From positions 4,898,001 to 4,962,000 of the forward strand of contig NZ_CP048833.1 in the NCBI RefSeq assembly GCF_012971725.1: a DNA stretch of 64,000 nt, in the 5' to 3' direction. This DNA comes from Pseudomonas multiresinivorans (GTDB lineage Bacteria > Pseudomonadota > Gammaproteobacteria > Pseudomonadales > Pseudomonadaceae). The notes below the pieces were generated by a model that had not been told where the DNA came from, did not search any database, and saw only the letters and a program-made list of their open reading frames with translations. Position 1 is the stretch's first letter, and each line of letters starts with the position of its first letter. Positions 56,513 through 64,000 of this stretch are shown piece after piece. Both the position numbers and the translations under genes were made by a program.

Positions 56513-57517
56513 TTACTGGGCTTTGAGGCCTTGGATATCCAGGGGAAGGGAAACCCCCAGCAGTACATCCGGCGAGTCTTCGGTCAGACCGAAACCGGCG
56601 TTCACGTTGACGATGTAGTCCGGCGATGTTCGCAGGCCGAGCGAGAAGTTCATGATCGCGCTGGTCTGCTCGGGCGCCTCGACCGTGCGGTCGTTGAAGT
56701 AGTACTTGTTCTTGAACGAGTAGGCCATCTGGTAAGAGGTGGCCAAGGAAACGTCGTAGGACAGCGCGTACGCCATGCCCATGGCGAAGTTAAGCGTATC
56801 GCCCGGCACCACCTTCTCCAGCTCTTCGCCGAACTGGTTCTGGTGGATGTCGTCGACCTTCATGTTGTAGGTGTAACCCAGCGAGCCGTAGAGCACGACC
56901 GGGTCGATCACGTAGGACATGTTGGCCCCGGCACCGAGGCTGTAGTAACCAGCGCCGGTGGAAACGTCGTCCTGCACGTTGCCCTTGTAGGGGCTATCAC
57001 CGGTGGGCAGGCCGAGGGTTGCGTAGAGCGTGGTGACCGGCCGGCCACGGCGCGCGGCCCAGGGCTGCCAACGCATCGTCGCGGAAATGTCACCCAGGCT
57101 GTAGGCATGGATGTCGCGCTCGGTGTCGTACTTGGCCACGAACGGCAGGCGCATGCTGAAGGTCAGGTTGTCCCAGATGCCGTAGTCGAAGGTGAAGGAG
57201 TTGGTGAAGGTGTGCTGCGCCTCGCTCTGGGCCAGCACGCTGTAGACGTTCTCGCCACTGCGCACGGCCTGCAGGCGCGTGTCGCGCATCAGGGTGTAGT
57301 CGAAGCCGTAGGTCAGCTGGCGCTCACCCTTCTTGAGCAGGGTGTAGCTCTTCTCGGCGGCCTGGAACACCTGTTCCAGCGCCTTGGCGCTGTCGGCGTC
57401 GGTGTCCTTCTTGGCCAGCGCGTCACGCGCGTCCTCGGTTGTCGCTTCTTCGGCGATGGCGCTGGTACTCGCCAGCAAGGCCAGAGCGGCAACGCACGCA
57501 AACCCCTTGAAATCCAT
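56513..57517 (-). CDS. Outer-membrane beta-barrel-type protein (FilC-like)
   Basis: 334 residues with a signal peptide (MDFKGFACVAALALLASTSA, cleavage near AIAEE). A short coiled-coil-like part (about 25-60) precedes alternating strands: RQLTYGFDYTLMRDTRLQAV, FTFDYGIWDNLTFSMRLPFV, DISATMRWQPWA, VTTLYATLGLPTGDSPYKGN. This recalls the putative MetA-pathway outer-membrane family and the barrel-like transporters that accompany C39 peptidases. Probably a second outer-membrane component of the operon. Substrate or partner unknown. Confidence 0.65.
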   Translation of the reverse strand: MDFKGFACVAALALLASTSAIAEEATTEDARDALAKKDTDADSAKALEQVFQAAEKSYTLLKKGERQLTYGFDYTLMRDTRLQAVRSGENVYSVLAQSEAQHTFTNSFTFDYGIWDNLTFSMRLPFVAKYDTERDIHAYSLGDISATMRWQPWAARRGRPVTTLYATLGLPTGDSPYKGNVQDDVSTGAGYYSLGAGANMSYVIDPVVLYGSLGYTYNMKVDDIHQNQFGEELEKVVPGDTLNFAMGMAYALSYDVSLATSYQMAYSFKNKYYFNDRTVEAPEQTSAIMNFSLGLRTSPDYIVNVNAGFGLTEDSPDVLLGVSLPLDIQGLKAQ

Positions 57518-57565
57518 GTTGCTATCCCCTGGTCTTGTTCTTATTCGTATGGGCCGATCGGGCGA

Positions 57566-58327
57566 TCACTTGCGCCGGATGTACTGGACATCCCCCTTCG
57601 TGGCGGCTTCGCCAATCTGGTTCTGGGTGAGCTTGCTCATCTCCGGGAACTCGCGGAATGCCAGCAGGCTGACGGTCCGGTCGTCCACCAGGCGCAGGTC
57701 GGCCTCGCGCAGCTCCAGGGCGTTTTTCGGCTCCTGGCCGCTGGGGTAGATGACGAAGAGTACGTTCTGGTCCCAGATTTCCTCGAAGCGGGCGCGGGTG
57801 AAACTGATGTTGCCCAAGGCAGGATCGGCAACGAAAACGTGGTCGTTGTAGACGTCGCGGACCACGACGAAATGCTTGAAGCCGGCATAGTGGATCGGCA
57901 CCAACGCCGGGTGTTCGAGCGAGTCCAGGTCGGAGAACTCGGCACGGAAGCCGCCACTCTTGTAGCCGAGTGCGGCGGCATAACGCTTCATGTCCAGAAG
58001 CGAGAACCCACGGCGCTGGACGATCTTGTCGGCCTCGCCGTACTTGATCAGGCCTTCCATGACCTGACGCTCTTCCAGGTTGCGACCCAGGTAGTAGTCC
58101 AGCAGCGTGGTCAGCGCCGCCGAGCCGCAGCTGTAGTCATAGGCCTGGCGGATAACGTTGCGGAACTGCACCTGGCTCATCGGTTCGAGTTGCACCGACT
58201 CGCGGAACGGTCCGTTGGGCGTGAGCGGCTGCGAGATATTCACTGTGCCCTGCTGCTGCGGCTTGGTATCCACCGCCTGGGTAAAACCGAACAGACCCAG
58301 CAGGCTTCCCAGCAGAATCTCGAACAT
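57566..58327 (-). CDS. C39-family peptidase (FilB-like)
   Basis: 253 residues with an N-terminal hydrophobic segment (MFEILLGSLLGLFGFTQAVD), probably a signal peptide. The C39 catalytic set is complete: Gln61 and Cys67 in QAYDYSCGSAALTTLLDYYL, His152 in GFKHFVVVRDV and Asp168 in FVADPALG. Stand-alone C39 peptidases of this type occur with secreted-fibre or pilus-like systems (Fap, Fil), presumably processing an exported substrate in the periplasm. It lies between the small exported protein gene and two outer-membrane protein genes, in one operon. Confidence 0.85.
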   Translation of the reverse strand: MFEILLGSLLGLFGFTQAVDTKPQQQGTVNISQPLTPNGPFRESVQLEPMSQVQFRNVIRQAYDYSCGSAALTTLLDYYLGRNLEERQVMEGLIKYGEADKIVQRRGFSLLDMKRYAAALGYKSGGFRAEFSDLDSLEHPALVPIHYAGFKHFVVVRDVYNDHVFVADPALGNISFTRARFEEIWDQNVLFVIYPSGQEPKNALELREADLRLVDDRTVSLLAFREFPEMSKLTQNQIGEAATKGDVQYIRRK

Positions 58328-58356
58328 CCAGCCCCCTTCTCGTCAATCCTGGAAGA

Positions 58357-58384
58357 ACCTTGCCGGCAGGCGCCGGCAAGGGTT
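58357..58384 (-). other. Strong intra-operon hairpin between the exported-protein gene and the peptidase gene
   Basis: CTTGCCGGC and GCCGGCAAG (with flanking AACC/GGGTT) form a stem of more than 10 bp in the 78-bp gap between the two genes. On the minus strand it is followed by TTCTTCC, not a strong T tract. It could be a partial terminator or an mRNA stabiliser, giving more of the small exported protein than of the downstream genes. Confidence 0.55.
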
Positions 58385-58405
58385 ACCGCGCGTACAACCT
58401 CGGGA

Positions 58406-58861
58406 TCAGTGACCCCAGACCTTCACGGTCGAACCGGCCAGGTTCAGGTTGGAAACGGTCAGCGAGCCAATGCTGGCTCCAGTGGTGCCAACCTTGACGG
58501 CGTCGATGGTAACGTCGCCGGTCACGGTGGGCAGACCGATGGCGAGCTGCTGGGTTGCAACAGCGGTGCCGCCACCGGACGGGGTGATGTTGGTGGTCAC
58601 CACGTCGACAGTCATCGGGGCGTTGTCGGCGATGGTCACGCTCGGCAGGTGGATACCCTGCAGGACCAGGGAACCGCCGCCGGCATCGGCGTCCTTGTAG
58701 GTGACGGCGCCGATGGAGGCGTTGAAGGTACCGGAAATGCTGATGCCATCCTGGCCGGTGATACCGGACAGTGCAGCGTCATCCATGGATTTCATGTCGG
58801 CATGTGCCAGGAACGGAGCGGCCAGAACTGCGCTTGCAAGAACCAGTTGCTTGATTTTCAT
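58406..58861 (-). CDS. Small exported protein with LSGITGQDGI motif (FilA-like)
   Basis: 151 residues from MKIKQLVLASAVLAAPFLAH (signal peptide, cleavage after AHA). Right after it comes MKSMDDAALSGITGQDGI, a motif seen at the mature N-terminus of a family of exported proteins in gammaproteobacteria, including FilA of the Acinetobacter Fil cluster. The rest is rich in Gly, Thr, Val and Asn with no Cys, suggesting repetitive beta structure (VTIDAVKVGTTGASIGSLTV, then SNLNLAGS). First gene of the operon, with its own upstream region (58862-59092). Presumed substrate of the C39 peptidase/outer-membrane set; not proven. Confidence 0.7.
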   Translation of the reverse strand: MKIKQLVLASAVLAAPFLAHADMKSMDDAALSGITGQDGISISGTFNASIGAVTYKDADAGGGSLVLQGIHLPSVTIADNAPMTVDVVTTNITPSGGGTAVATQQLAIGLPTVTGDVTIDAVKVGTTGASIGSLTVSNLNLAGSTVKVWGH

Positions 58862-59092
58862 TGTTATAACTCTCCAGTGTTCAGGTGGGGTTGCCCCAGG
58901 CACTGCAAGGGGCGTCCTACCCCGCTGCAGGTTGACCGGCTGTTGCCGATCTTCCAGACCCACGACTTCTTCCTTAGGCGCCGCGGGCATGGATTCGTGA
59001 AGCACGAAGCTTCGCGTCCTGATCTCCAAGCTACTGACCCGCCGTGAACCTGCCAGCCCATCCAAGGGATGGCGCAAAACCAACCGTCTGAC

Positions 59093-61816
59093 TCAAGCTT
59101 CGCTCAGCAATCCCAGACTCTTCCCCTTGAGAACCGCCTGGGTCCGACTGCGCACGCCGAGCTTGGCGAACAGGTTGTGCAGATGCCACTTGATGGTGGC
59201 CTCCGAAAGGTGCACCGCCTGGGCGATATCCCGGTTCGACAAGCCCGCCGCGACGAGTCGCAGGATCTCCCGCTCGCGATGGCTAACATCTTGATTTTCA
59301 TCGAAACTTTCTGGATCGACAGACAGTCTGCGGCACTGCTCTCGGAGCATTTCCGCTACCCCCTGCCAGGCCGAGGCACGCTTGGGTTCCGCCACCTTCC
59401 AGGCCTCCCAGAGCGGCAGCAGCCACAGCGCATCGTCCTGGAACAGGCGCCGGTAGCCCAAGTTCCAGGCTTCTTCCAGGGTGGGAGCGAACAAAGCGAA
59501 GGCTTTTTCGCTGTTACCTTTCTGCCAATACGCCACAGAAAGTAACAGCGAAAGACGCAGCCGCCGGTCGCGCTGGTAAGGCGAGGTAAAGCCCGCCAGG
59601 CACGATTCCAGACGCTGCTGGGCACGCTCGGCGTGGCGCTCGGACAGTGCCAGGCGCGCCTCCGCCATCACCAGTGCGGAGTGGGCGTCGGCATAGCGCT
59701 CGGCGTTGAGCCCGGAGAGATGCCGCGCCAACTGCAGGCACACCCGCTCGGCCTCGTTCGGCCGGCGCATCCACAGCAGCAGTTGCACCTTGCAGCTCAT
59801 GGCCAACGCATGCACCCGCTCGTAGCCCGGCGACTGCAGGCCAACCAGCCATTCGTCGAGCTGGGCCAGCCCCTGTTCGGCTTCACCGGCGAAGAAACGC
59901 GCCCGGGCCATCACCAGCTGACCACGGCTGATCAGCTCCACCGGCGTGGCGACATCGCGCCAGGTGGTGGCAAGCGGCAATTCGGCGAGGATCGCGGCGT
60001 GGCGATCCTGCTCGTACAGCAGATCGGCATAGGCCAGGGACAGCGGTCCGCCGACCCGGCTGCGCCGGCCGAAGACCCGTTCCACGCGGCTGCGCGCGCT
60101 TTCCGCAATGGTCCGGCCGCGCTCCAGTTCGCCGCGCTCCTTGCAGATCAGCGCTTCGATCATGCTGACCACCACCTGCAGGTATTCGCTATCGGCCATG
60201 CGCAGACAGTCGCGGGCAACACCGATGGCGTTGGCCGCCTCGGCATAGTCACCCAGCAGGGCATAGGCCGCCGCCTGAATGCACGACAGGCTGGCGCGAA
60301 ACACCGGCTGATTGCCCGGCACCAGCGCCAGCCACTGGCGCGCCACCTTCAGGCAGGCTTCGAGTTTGTCCTGGTAGAGCAGCACAAGCGCCTTCAGCAC
60401 CTGGGCCACGGCGAGCAACTCGGCCATGCCGAAGTGGCGCACCTTGCCCTGACCCTGCAGCAGCCGGACGCTGAGCTCCTCGATCAACGCCTCGGCCTCG
60501 GCGAACTTCTGCTCGAAGGCCAGCTGCCAGGCGTAGAAGATCTGGAACACCGGGTGCTCACGAATCACCTCGGCGGGAATGCTGCCGAGCATGCCGAGGA
60601 TGCCGTAGACGCGATTGCCGGCGATCAGCTTGGCGCCCTGGCGCTCCAGCAGGTCGGCGGCAAACGCATAGTCACGGGCGCGCAGGGCGTACTTGATCGC
60701 GCGGTCGGCCATGTCGCGACTCTCGCACCAGCGCGCCGCGGCGTGCAGCAGCGGCGTCGGGTCGGAGTTGCGCGCCAGGCGGCCCTGGAGGAATTCGGCG
60801 AACAGATGGTGATAACGGAACCACTCACGCTGGTCGTCCAGCGGAATGATGAACAACTGCTCGTTCTGCAGCCGCATCAGCATGTCCAGGCCATCGCGGC
60901 GCCCGGTGAGGGCATTGCACAGTTCGGCGCAGAACTCGTCGAGCACCGAGGTCTGGTCGAGGAACTGCTGCAGCGGTTCGGGCAGGCTGCGCAGCACGTC
61001 CTCGGCAAGGTAATCGGCAAGGTCGCGCTCGGTGCCGGAAAGCCCCTTGAGCAGCGCAACTCGATCCGGATTGCGCGCCAGCGCCAGCGCCGCGAGGTGC
61101 AGCGCGGTGATCCAGCCTTCGGTGCGCTTGTGCAGCAGCTTGAGCTCGCTGTCGCTCAGCGCCAGGCCCTTGAGTTCGGTGAGGAAGGTGTCGGTTTCCT
61201 CGCGGGTCAGGCGCAGGTCGTCACCGCTCAGGCAGAAGGCCCAGGGCGCCAGGCCCGGCTCGTCCACCAGGAAGCGCGGACGATAACGGGTGCTGGTGAC
61301 CAGGCGGATGTTGTCCGGCAGGTGCTCGATCAGGTAGCGCGCGCCGTGGGCCAGGGCCGGGTGGCGAATCTGGTGGAAGTCGTCGAGGAACAGGTACAGC
61401 GGCCCGTCGAGGCGGCTGAGATCCGAGAGGAAGGCGTCGATGATGCCTTCCAGCGGCAGGGTCATGTCCGACTGCAGCAGGTTCGAGGTGTTGGTGCCGA
61501 AGTCCGCCTCGACGCTGCGAATGCTCGCCACCAGGTACTGCACCAGTCGCTGCGGCTCGCTGTCACCCTCGTCACAGGACATCCAGGCGACCCGTGCCCC
61601 GCTCTGCATCAGGCGCTGGCGGAACAGGCTGAGAATGGTGCTCTTGCCGAAGCCGGCCGGTGCACTGAGGATCAGCACGCGCTGCTGGCGATTGGCATAC
61701 AGGCGATCGATCAGCGCGCGACGCGGCAGCAGTGAATCGCTGTCGGTGCGCGGCGGGAACAGCTTGGTGCGCAGCAGCGGCATGGGCTGCTGCGGCAGTG
61801 TGGTCAGGGTCGTCAT
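59093..61816 (-). CDS. MalT-like LuxR-family regulator (907 aa)
   Basis: 907 residues. The N-terminal STAND/AAA-type ATPase has the P-loop SAPAGFGKST at residues 51-60 and a Walker B-like LYLFLDDFHQI. A long helical TPR-like sensor region occupies about 350-820. The C-terminal LuxR helix-turn-helix reads HREREILRLVAAGLSNRDIA, then QAVHLSEATIKWHLHNLFAK. MalT-type regulators bind ATP and a small inducer and activate transcription. It is 230 bp upstream of, and on the same strand as, the Fil-like operon, and 1 bp downstream of a second regulator of the same kind. Confidence 0.88.
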   Translation of the reverse strand: MTTLTTLPQQPMPLLRTKLFPPRTDSDSLLPRRALIDRLYANRQQRVLILSAPAGFGKSTILSLFRQRLMQSGARVAWMSCDEGDSEPQRLVQYLVASIRSVEADFGTNTSNLLQSDMTLPLEGIIDAFLSDLSRLDGPLYLFLDDFHQIRHPALAHGARYLIEHLPDNIRLVTSTRYRPRFLVDEPGLAPWAFCLSGDDLRLTREETDTFLTELKGLALSDSELKLLHKRTEGWITALHLAALALARNPDRVALLKGLSGTERDLADYLAEDVLRSLPEPLQQFLDQTSVLDEFCAELCNALTGRRDGLDMLMRLQNEQLFIIPLDDQREWFRYHHLFAEFLQGRLARNSDPTPLLHAAARWCESRDMADRAIKYALRARDYAFAADLLERQGAKLIAGNRVYGILGMLGSIPAEVIREHPVFQIFYAWQLAFEQKFAEAEALIEELSVRLLQGQGKVRHFGMAELLAVAQVLKALVLLYQDKLEACLKVARQWLALVPGNQPVFRASLSCIQAAAYALLGDYAEAANAIGVARDCLRMADSEYLQVVVSMIEALICKERGELERGRTIAESARSRVERVFGRRSRVGGPLSLAYADLLYEQDRHAAILAELPLATTWRDVATPVELISRGQLVMARARFFAGEAEQGLAQLDEWLVGLQSPGYERVHALAMSCKVQLLLWMRRPNEAERVCLQLARHLSGLNAERYADAHSALVMAEARLALSERHAERAQQRLESCLAGFTSPYQRDRRLRLSLLLSVAYWQKGNSEKAFALFAPTLEEAWNLGYRRLFQDDALWLLPLWEAWKVAEPKRASAWQGVAEMLREQCRRLSVDPESFDENQDVSHREREILRLVAAGLSNRDIAQAVHLSEATIKWHLHNLFAKLGVRSRTQAVLKGKSLGLLSEA

Positions 61817-61817
61817 G

Positions 61818-64000
61818 TCAGAGCAGACTCAGCTCGCGGGCACGGCGTATCGCTTGGGTCCGATTGCGCACCTTGAGCTTCTCGTAGATGTTGTGCAGGT
61901 GCCATTTGACGGTGCCCAGGGCCAGCGACAGCTGCTGGCCGATCTCCTCGTTGGAGAGTCCCTGGGCCGCCAGGCATACCACCTCGCGCTCGCGGTCGGT
62001 CAGACCTTCCTCGAGCACCTCGGGTGACCTGCGTGCTTCCTGCCCCGGCCAGACGGTCAACATTCCGCGAATGAAGACCTGCAGCGCCGGTTGTCGCTCG
62101 GTGGATTCCAGCTGCTGCAGCAACTGGCGAATCCCCTCGCCTTCCTCGATGAAAATGCTCCGCACCCCTTCCCGCTCGGCGCCGACCAGGCATTGGCCGA
62201 GCAGGCTGTGGGAGCGCTCCTGATAGCCCAGGCGCTGGTAGCTCAAGGCTGCCAGCAGGTCCAGGCGCAGCCGTTGCAGGCCGTGCCAGCCCGGCTGCAG
62301 CATGCCGCGCAGCTGGGTGATTTCGTGCAGCGCCTCGCTGAAGTGCCCGCGCGCCTGAAGCAGGCGAACCCGGCTGATGCCCTGTACCCAGAGCACCGGG
62401 TTGAACGGCATCTGCTTGTAGTGGCTGGCGAGCTTGGCCCAGTCGATGGCCTTGAGGCGCTGCTCGGCGCGCTTGCAGCGATCGGTGGCGGTTTCCTGGA
62501 GGATCAGGTTGATCTCCTCGCCCACTGCCATGGCAAAAAAGCGCCAGGACTGGTTGCGCGAGGCCAGGGTCTGCATCAGGCCCAGCGTGGCCAGCGCCTC
62601 CTTGCCGCGCCCCTGCAGGCGCTGGATGCGCGCCAGGCACTGCATGCCCTGGGCATAGAGATCGATGGGATTGACCACATCGACCCGGCCCAGCGCCCAG
62701 CGCAGGCGCTCTTCCAGGCCGTCCAGCTCGGTACGGTAGTAGGCGGTCAGCGCTTCGGCGATGGCCGGCAGCGCCAGAGCCTGGGAGCGCTTGTCGAACA
62801 GCGGCATGGCCTGCTCGCGCACGCGCTCGATGAGCATCTGCGCCTGCTTGACCTGGCCCTGCTCGAGCGCCAGCACCACTTCGATGGTGCACTGCTGCAT
62901 GTGCAGGTAACGGCCGTCGAGGAAGTGATTGCGCTGTTGCGCCAACCCCATCAGCCGACGCGCCTGCTCCGCCTGGCCACGCACGACCTGGGCGAAGGCG
63001 GCGATCAGCAGAATAGCGCCTTCGAGGAACGCCGAGTTCTGCCCCAGCTGGCTCTCCACCTTACGTGCCAGGGTGATGCACTGCTCCAGGTCATCCTTCT
63101 GCAGCGCCAGCACGGCTTTTACCGCCAGCGCCGAGAGGTACTGGTTGCCCATCGGGCCACTGCCGCGCGAGTCCCCCCAACGCGCCAGCAGCTCGTCGAT
63201 CATGCGGTTGGCTTCGGGCAGGCTGAGCTCGGTGGCACGGGTCCAGACGTCGCTGAGCACAAGGATCGGGTAGCGCTCGGCGATCTCGTTGGGCACATGT
63301 TTGCGCCAGCGCGAAATCAGGTACAGCTGGCCACGGTTGATCAGCTCCAGGCCGCATCCGTCCACCAGCGCGGCGAGCATCTCCGGGTCCTCGGCGAGGC
63401 AGGCGTGCTCGATGGCCAGGGTCGGCATGTGGTGGTTGGTGAACCACAGGCTGGCGTTGAAGTGCAGTTGCTTGAAGCGTTCCGGATCGCGCTCGCGCAG
63501 GCGGGCCCGGAGAAAGTCGGCGAACAACTGGTGGAAGCGGTACCACTGGCGGTCACGATCCAGCGGCAGGAGGAACAGCTGCATGCTGTCCAGGTGCTCC
63601 AGCAGCGCCTGGCCATCCTGGCGGCCGGTCAGGGTGTTGGCCAGGTCGCCGTTCAGGCGATTGGCAATCCCCAGCGAGAGCAGCGCGCCCTGCACATCGG
63701 CAGGCAGGCGCTCGAACACCGCACGCAGCAGGTAATCGCCCACGGCCGCCTTGTCGCTGCTGAGCAGCTTGAGGTCCTCCGGCGCGCCAGACTGATGGCG
63801 CAACCACAGGCTGACCAGGTGAACCCCTGCCATCCAACCTTCGGTCTGGTTGTGCAGCGACTGCAGGCAGCTATCTTCGAGTTGCAGGCCATCGCGGGCC
63901 AGGTATTCGCGGGTTTCGTCGCGGGACAGGCGCAGCTCGTCCTGGCCGACTTCCAGCAGCAGGCCCTTGGCGCGCCAGGTGGCGAGGTTCAGCGGCGGCT
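61818..64000 (-). CDS. Second MalT-like LuxR-family regulator (N-terminus outside window)
   Basis: The open frame runs off the window end (last complete codon at 63996-63998), so at least 727 C-terminal residues are present and the P-loop part is missing. The visible part covers the end of the ATPase region (PLNLATWRAKGLLLEVGQDE, EGWMAGVHLVSLWLRHQ), the TPR-like sensor and a C-terminal LuxR domain (TDREREVVCLAAQGLSNEEI, then GQQLSLALGTVKWHLHNIYE). Its stop is 1 bp before the start of the 907-aa regulator, so the two are co-transcribed. Inferred to act with it on the Fil-like operon. Confidence 0.87.
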   Translation of the reverse strand, partial: PPLNLATWRAKGLLLEVGQDELRLSRDETREYLARDGLQLEDSCLQSLHNQTEGWMAGVHLVSLWLRHQSGAPEDLKLLSSDKAAVGDYLLRAVFERLPADVQGALLSLGIANRLNGDLANTLTGRQDGQALLEHLDSMQLFLLPLDRDRQWYRFHQLFADFLRARLRERDPERFKQLHFNASLWFTNHHMPTLAIEHACLAEDPEMLAALVDGCGLELINRGQLYLISRWRKHVPNEIAERYPILVLSDVWTRATELSLPEANRMIDELLARWGDSRGSGPMGNQYLSALAVKAVLALQKDDLEQCITLARKVESQLGQNSAFLEGAILLIAAFAQVVRGQAEQARRLMGLAQQRNHFLDGRYLHMQQCTIEVVLALEQGQVKQAQMLIERVREQAMPLFDKRSQALALPAIAEALTAYYRTELDGLEERLRWALGRVDVVNPIDLYAQGMQCLARIQRLQGRGKEALATLGLMQTLASRNQSWRFFAMAVGEEINLILQETATDRCKRAEQRLKAIDWAKLASHYKQMPFNPVLWVQGISRVRLLQARGHFSEALHEITQLRGMLQPGWHGLQRLRLDLLAALSYQRLGYQERSHSLLGQCLVGAEREGVRSIFIEEGEGIRQLLQQLESTERQPALQVFIRGMLTVWPGQEARRSPEVLEEGLTDREREVVCLAAQGLSNEEIGQQLSLALGTVKWHLHNIYEKLKVRNRTQAIRRARELSLL

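Noticed and set aside
56327..59047. 906-codon open frame on the + strand opposite the Fil-like genes
   Set aside because: Covers several independent minus-strand genes with signal peptides and catalytic motifs, including intergenic hairpins; shadow frame.
59633..61735. 700-codon open frame opposite the MalT-like regulator
   Set aside because: Antisense shadow; the minus-strand gene has a P-loop and LuxR helix-turn-helix in the right places.

Overview
The window is a 64 kb piece of a high-GC Pseudomonas chromosome. From about 12.5 kb onward the gene order follows, from memory, the P. aeruginosa PAO1 stretch running from folD (PA1796) down to ppsA (PA1770). The organism is therefore probably a non-aeruginosa member of that wider group (P. 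citronellolis, P. nitroreducens or P. knackmussii type). Species cannot be fixed from this sequence alone.

1-11.9 kb: right-hand end of a prophage, truncated by the window edge. All genes are on the + strand, short, and mostly overlap stop-to-start (ATGA). They encode an HNH nuclease tail, many small unknown proteins, a RecT annealing protein with a YqaJ-type exonuclease, a stand-alone LytTR DNA-binding protein, an Rmf/CrpP-like peptide, a tail-assembly-chaperone-like protein, an adenine methyltransferase, and an excisionase-like protein overlapping a tyrosine integrase. The integrase stops 9 bp from the 3' end of tRNA-Leu(UAG), the likely attachment site.

11.9-24.7 kb: tRNA-Leu, tRNA-His and tRNA-Arg on the minus strand, then folD, cysS, glnS, ppiB-lpxH, an SPFH protein, miaE, a two-domain universal stress protein, a DUF1289 protein and acnB with a structured leader.

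24.7-38.3 kb: nitrate assimilation locus with nasS (nitrate sensor), nasT (ANTAR antiterminator), an alginate-lyase-like PL7 protein, a hotdog thioesterase, nasA (nitrate transporter), a PP2C phosphatase-Ser/Thr kinase fusion, nirB, nirD, assimilatory nitrate reductase and cobA. Three transcription units (nasST, nasA, nirBD) each carry a sigma-54 promoter followed by a leader with hexaloop hairpins (A at loop position 1, G at 4) and an intrinsic terminator that overlaps the last hairpin. This is the architecture expected for NasT-mediated antitermination, so nitrogen status (RpoN/NtrC) and nitrate (NasS/NasT) appear to be read in series.

38.3-47.5 kb: envelope-stress cluster cmaX, crfX, cmpX, sigX, oprF (minus strand), an RraA-like protein, an alpha/beta hydrolase, and ppsA divergent from its regulator ppsR.

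47.5-53.5 kb: a DUF3300 lipoprotein with a DUF2950 protein, then a three-gene unit of retropepsin-like protease, 7TM inactive transglutaminase and RimK-like ATP-grasp ligase.

53.7-64 kb: a minus-strand operon resembling the poorly characterised Acinetobacter Fil cluster: a small exported LSGITGQDGI protein, a C39 peptidase, two outer-membrane beta-barrel-type proteins and a periplasmic repeat protein. Two tandem MalT-like LuxR regulators lie upstream; the first runs off the window. Four REP inverted pairs punctuate the chromosome, one of them split by 51 bp.
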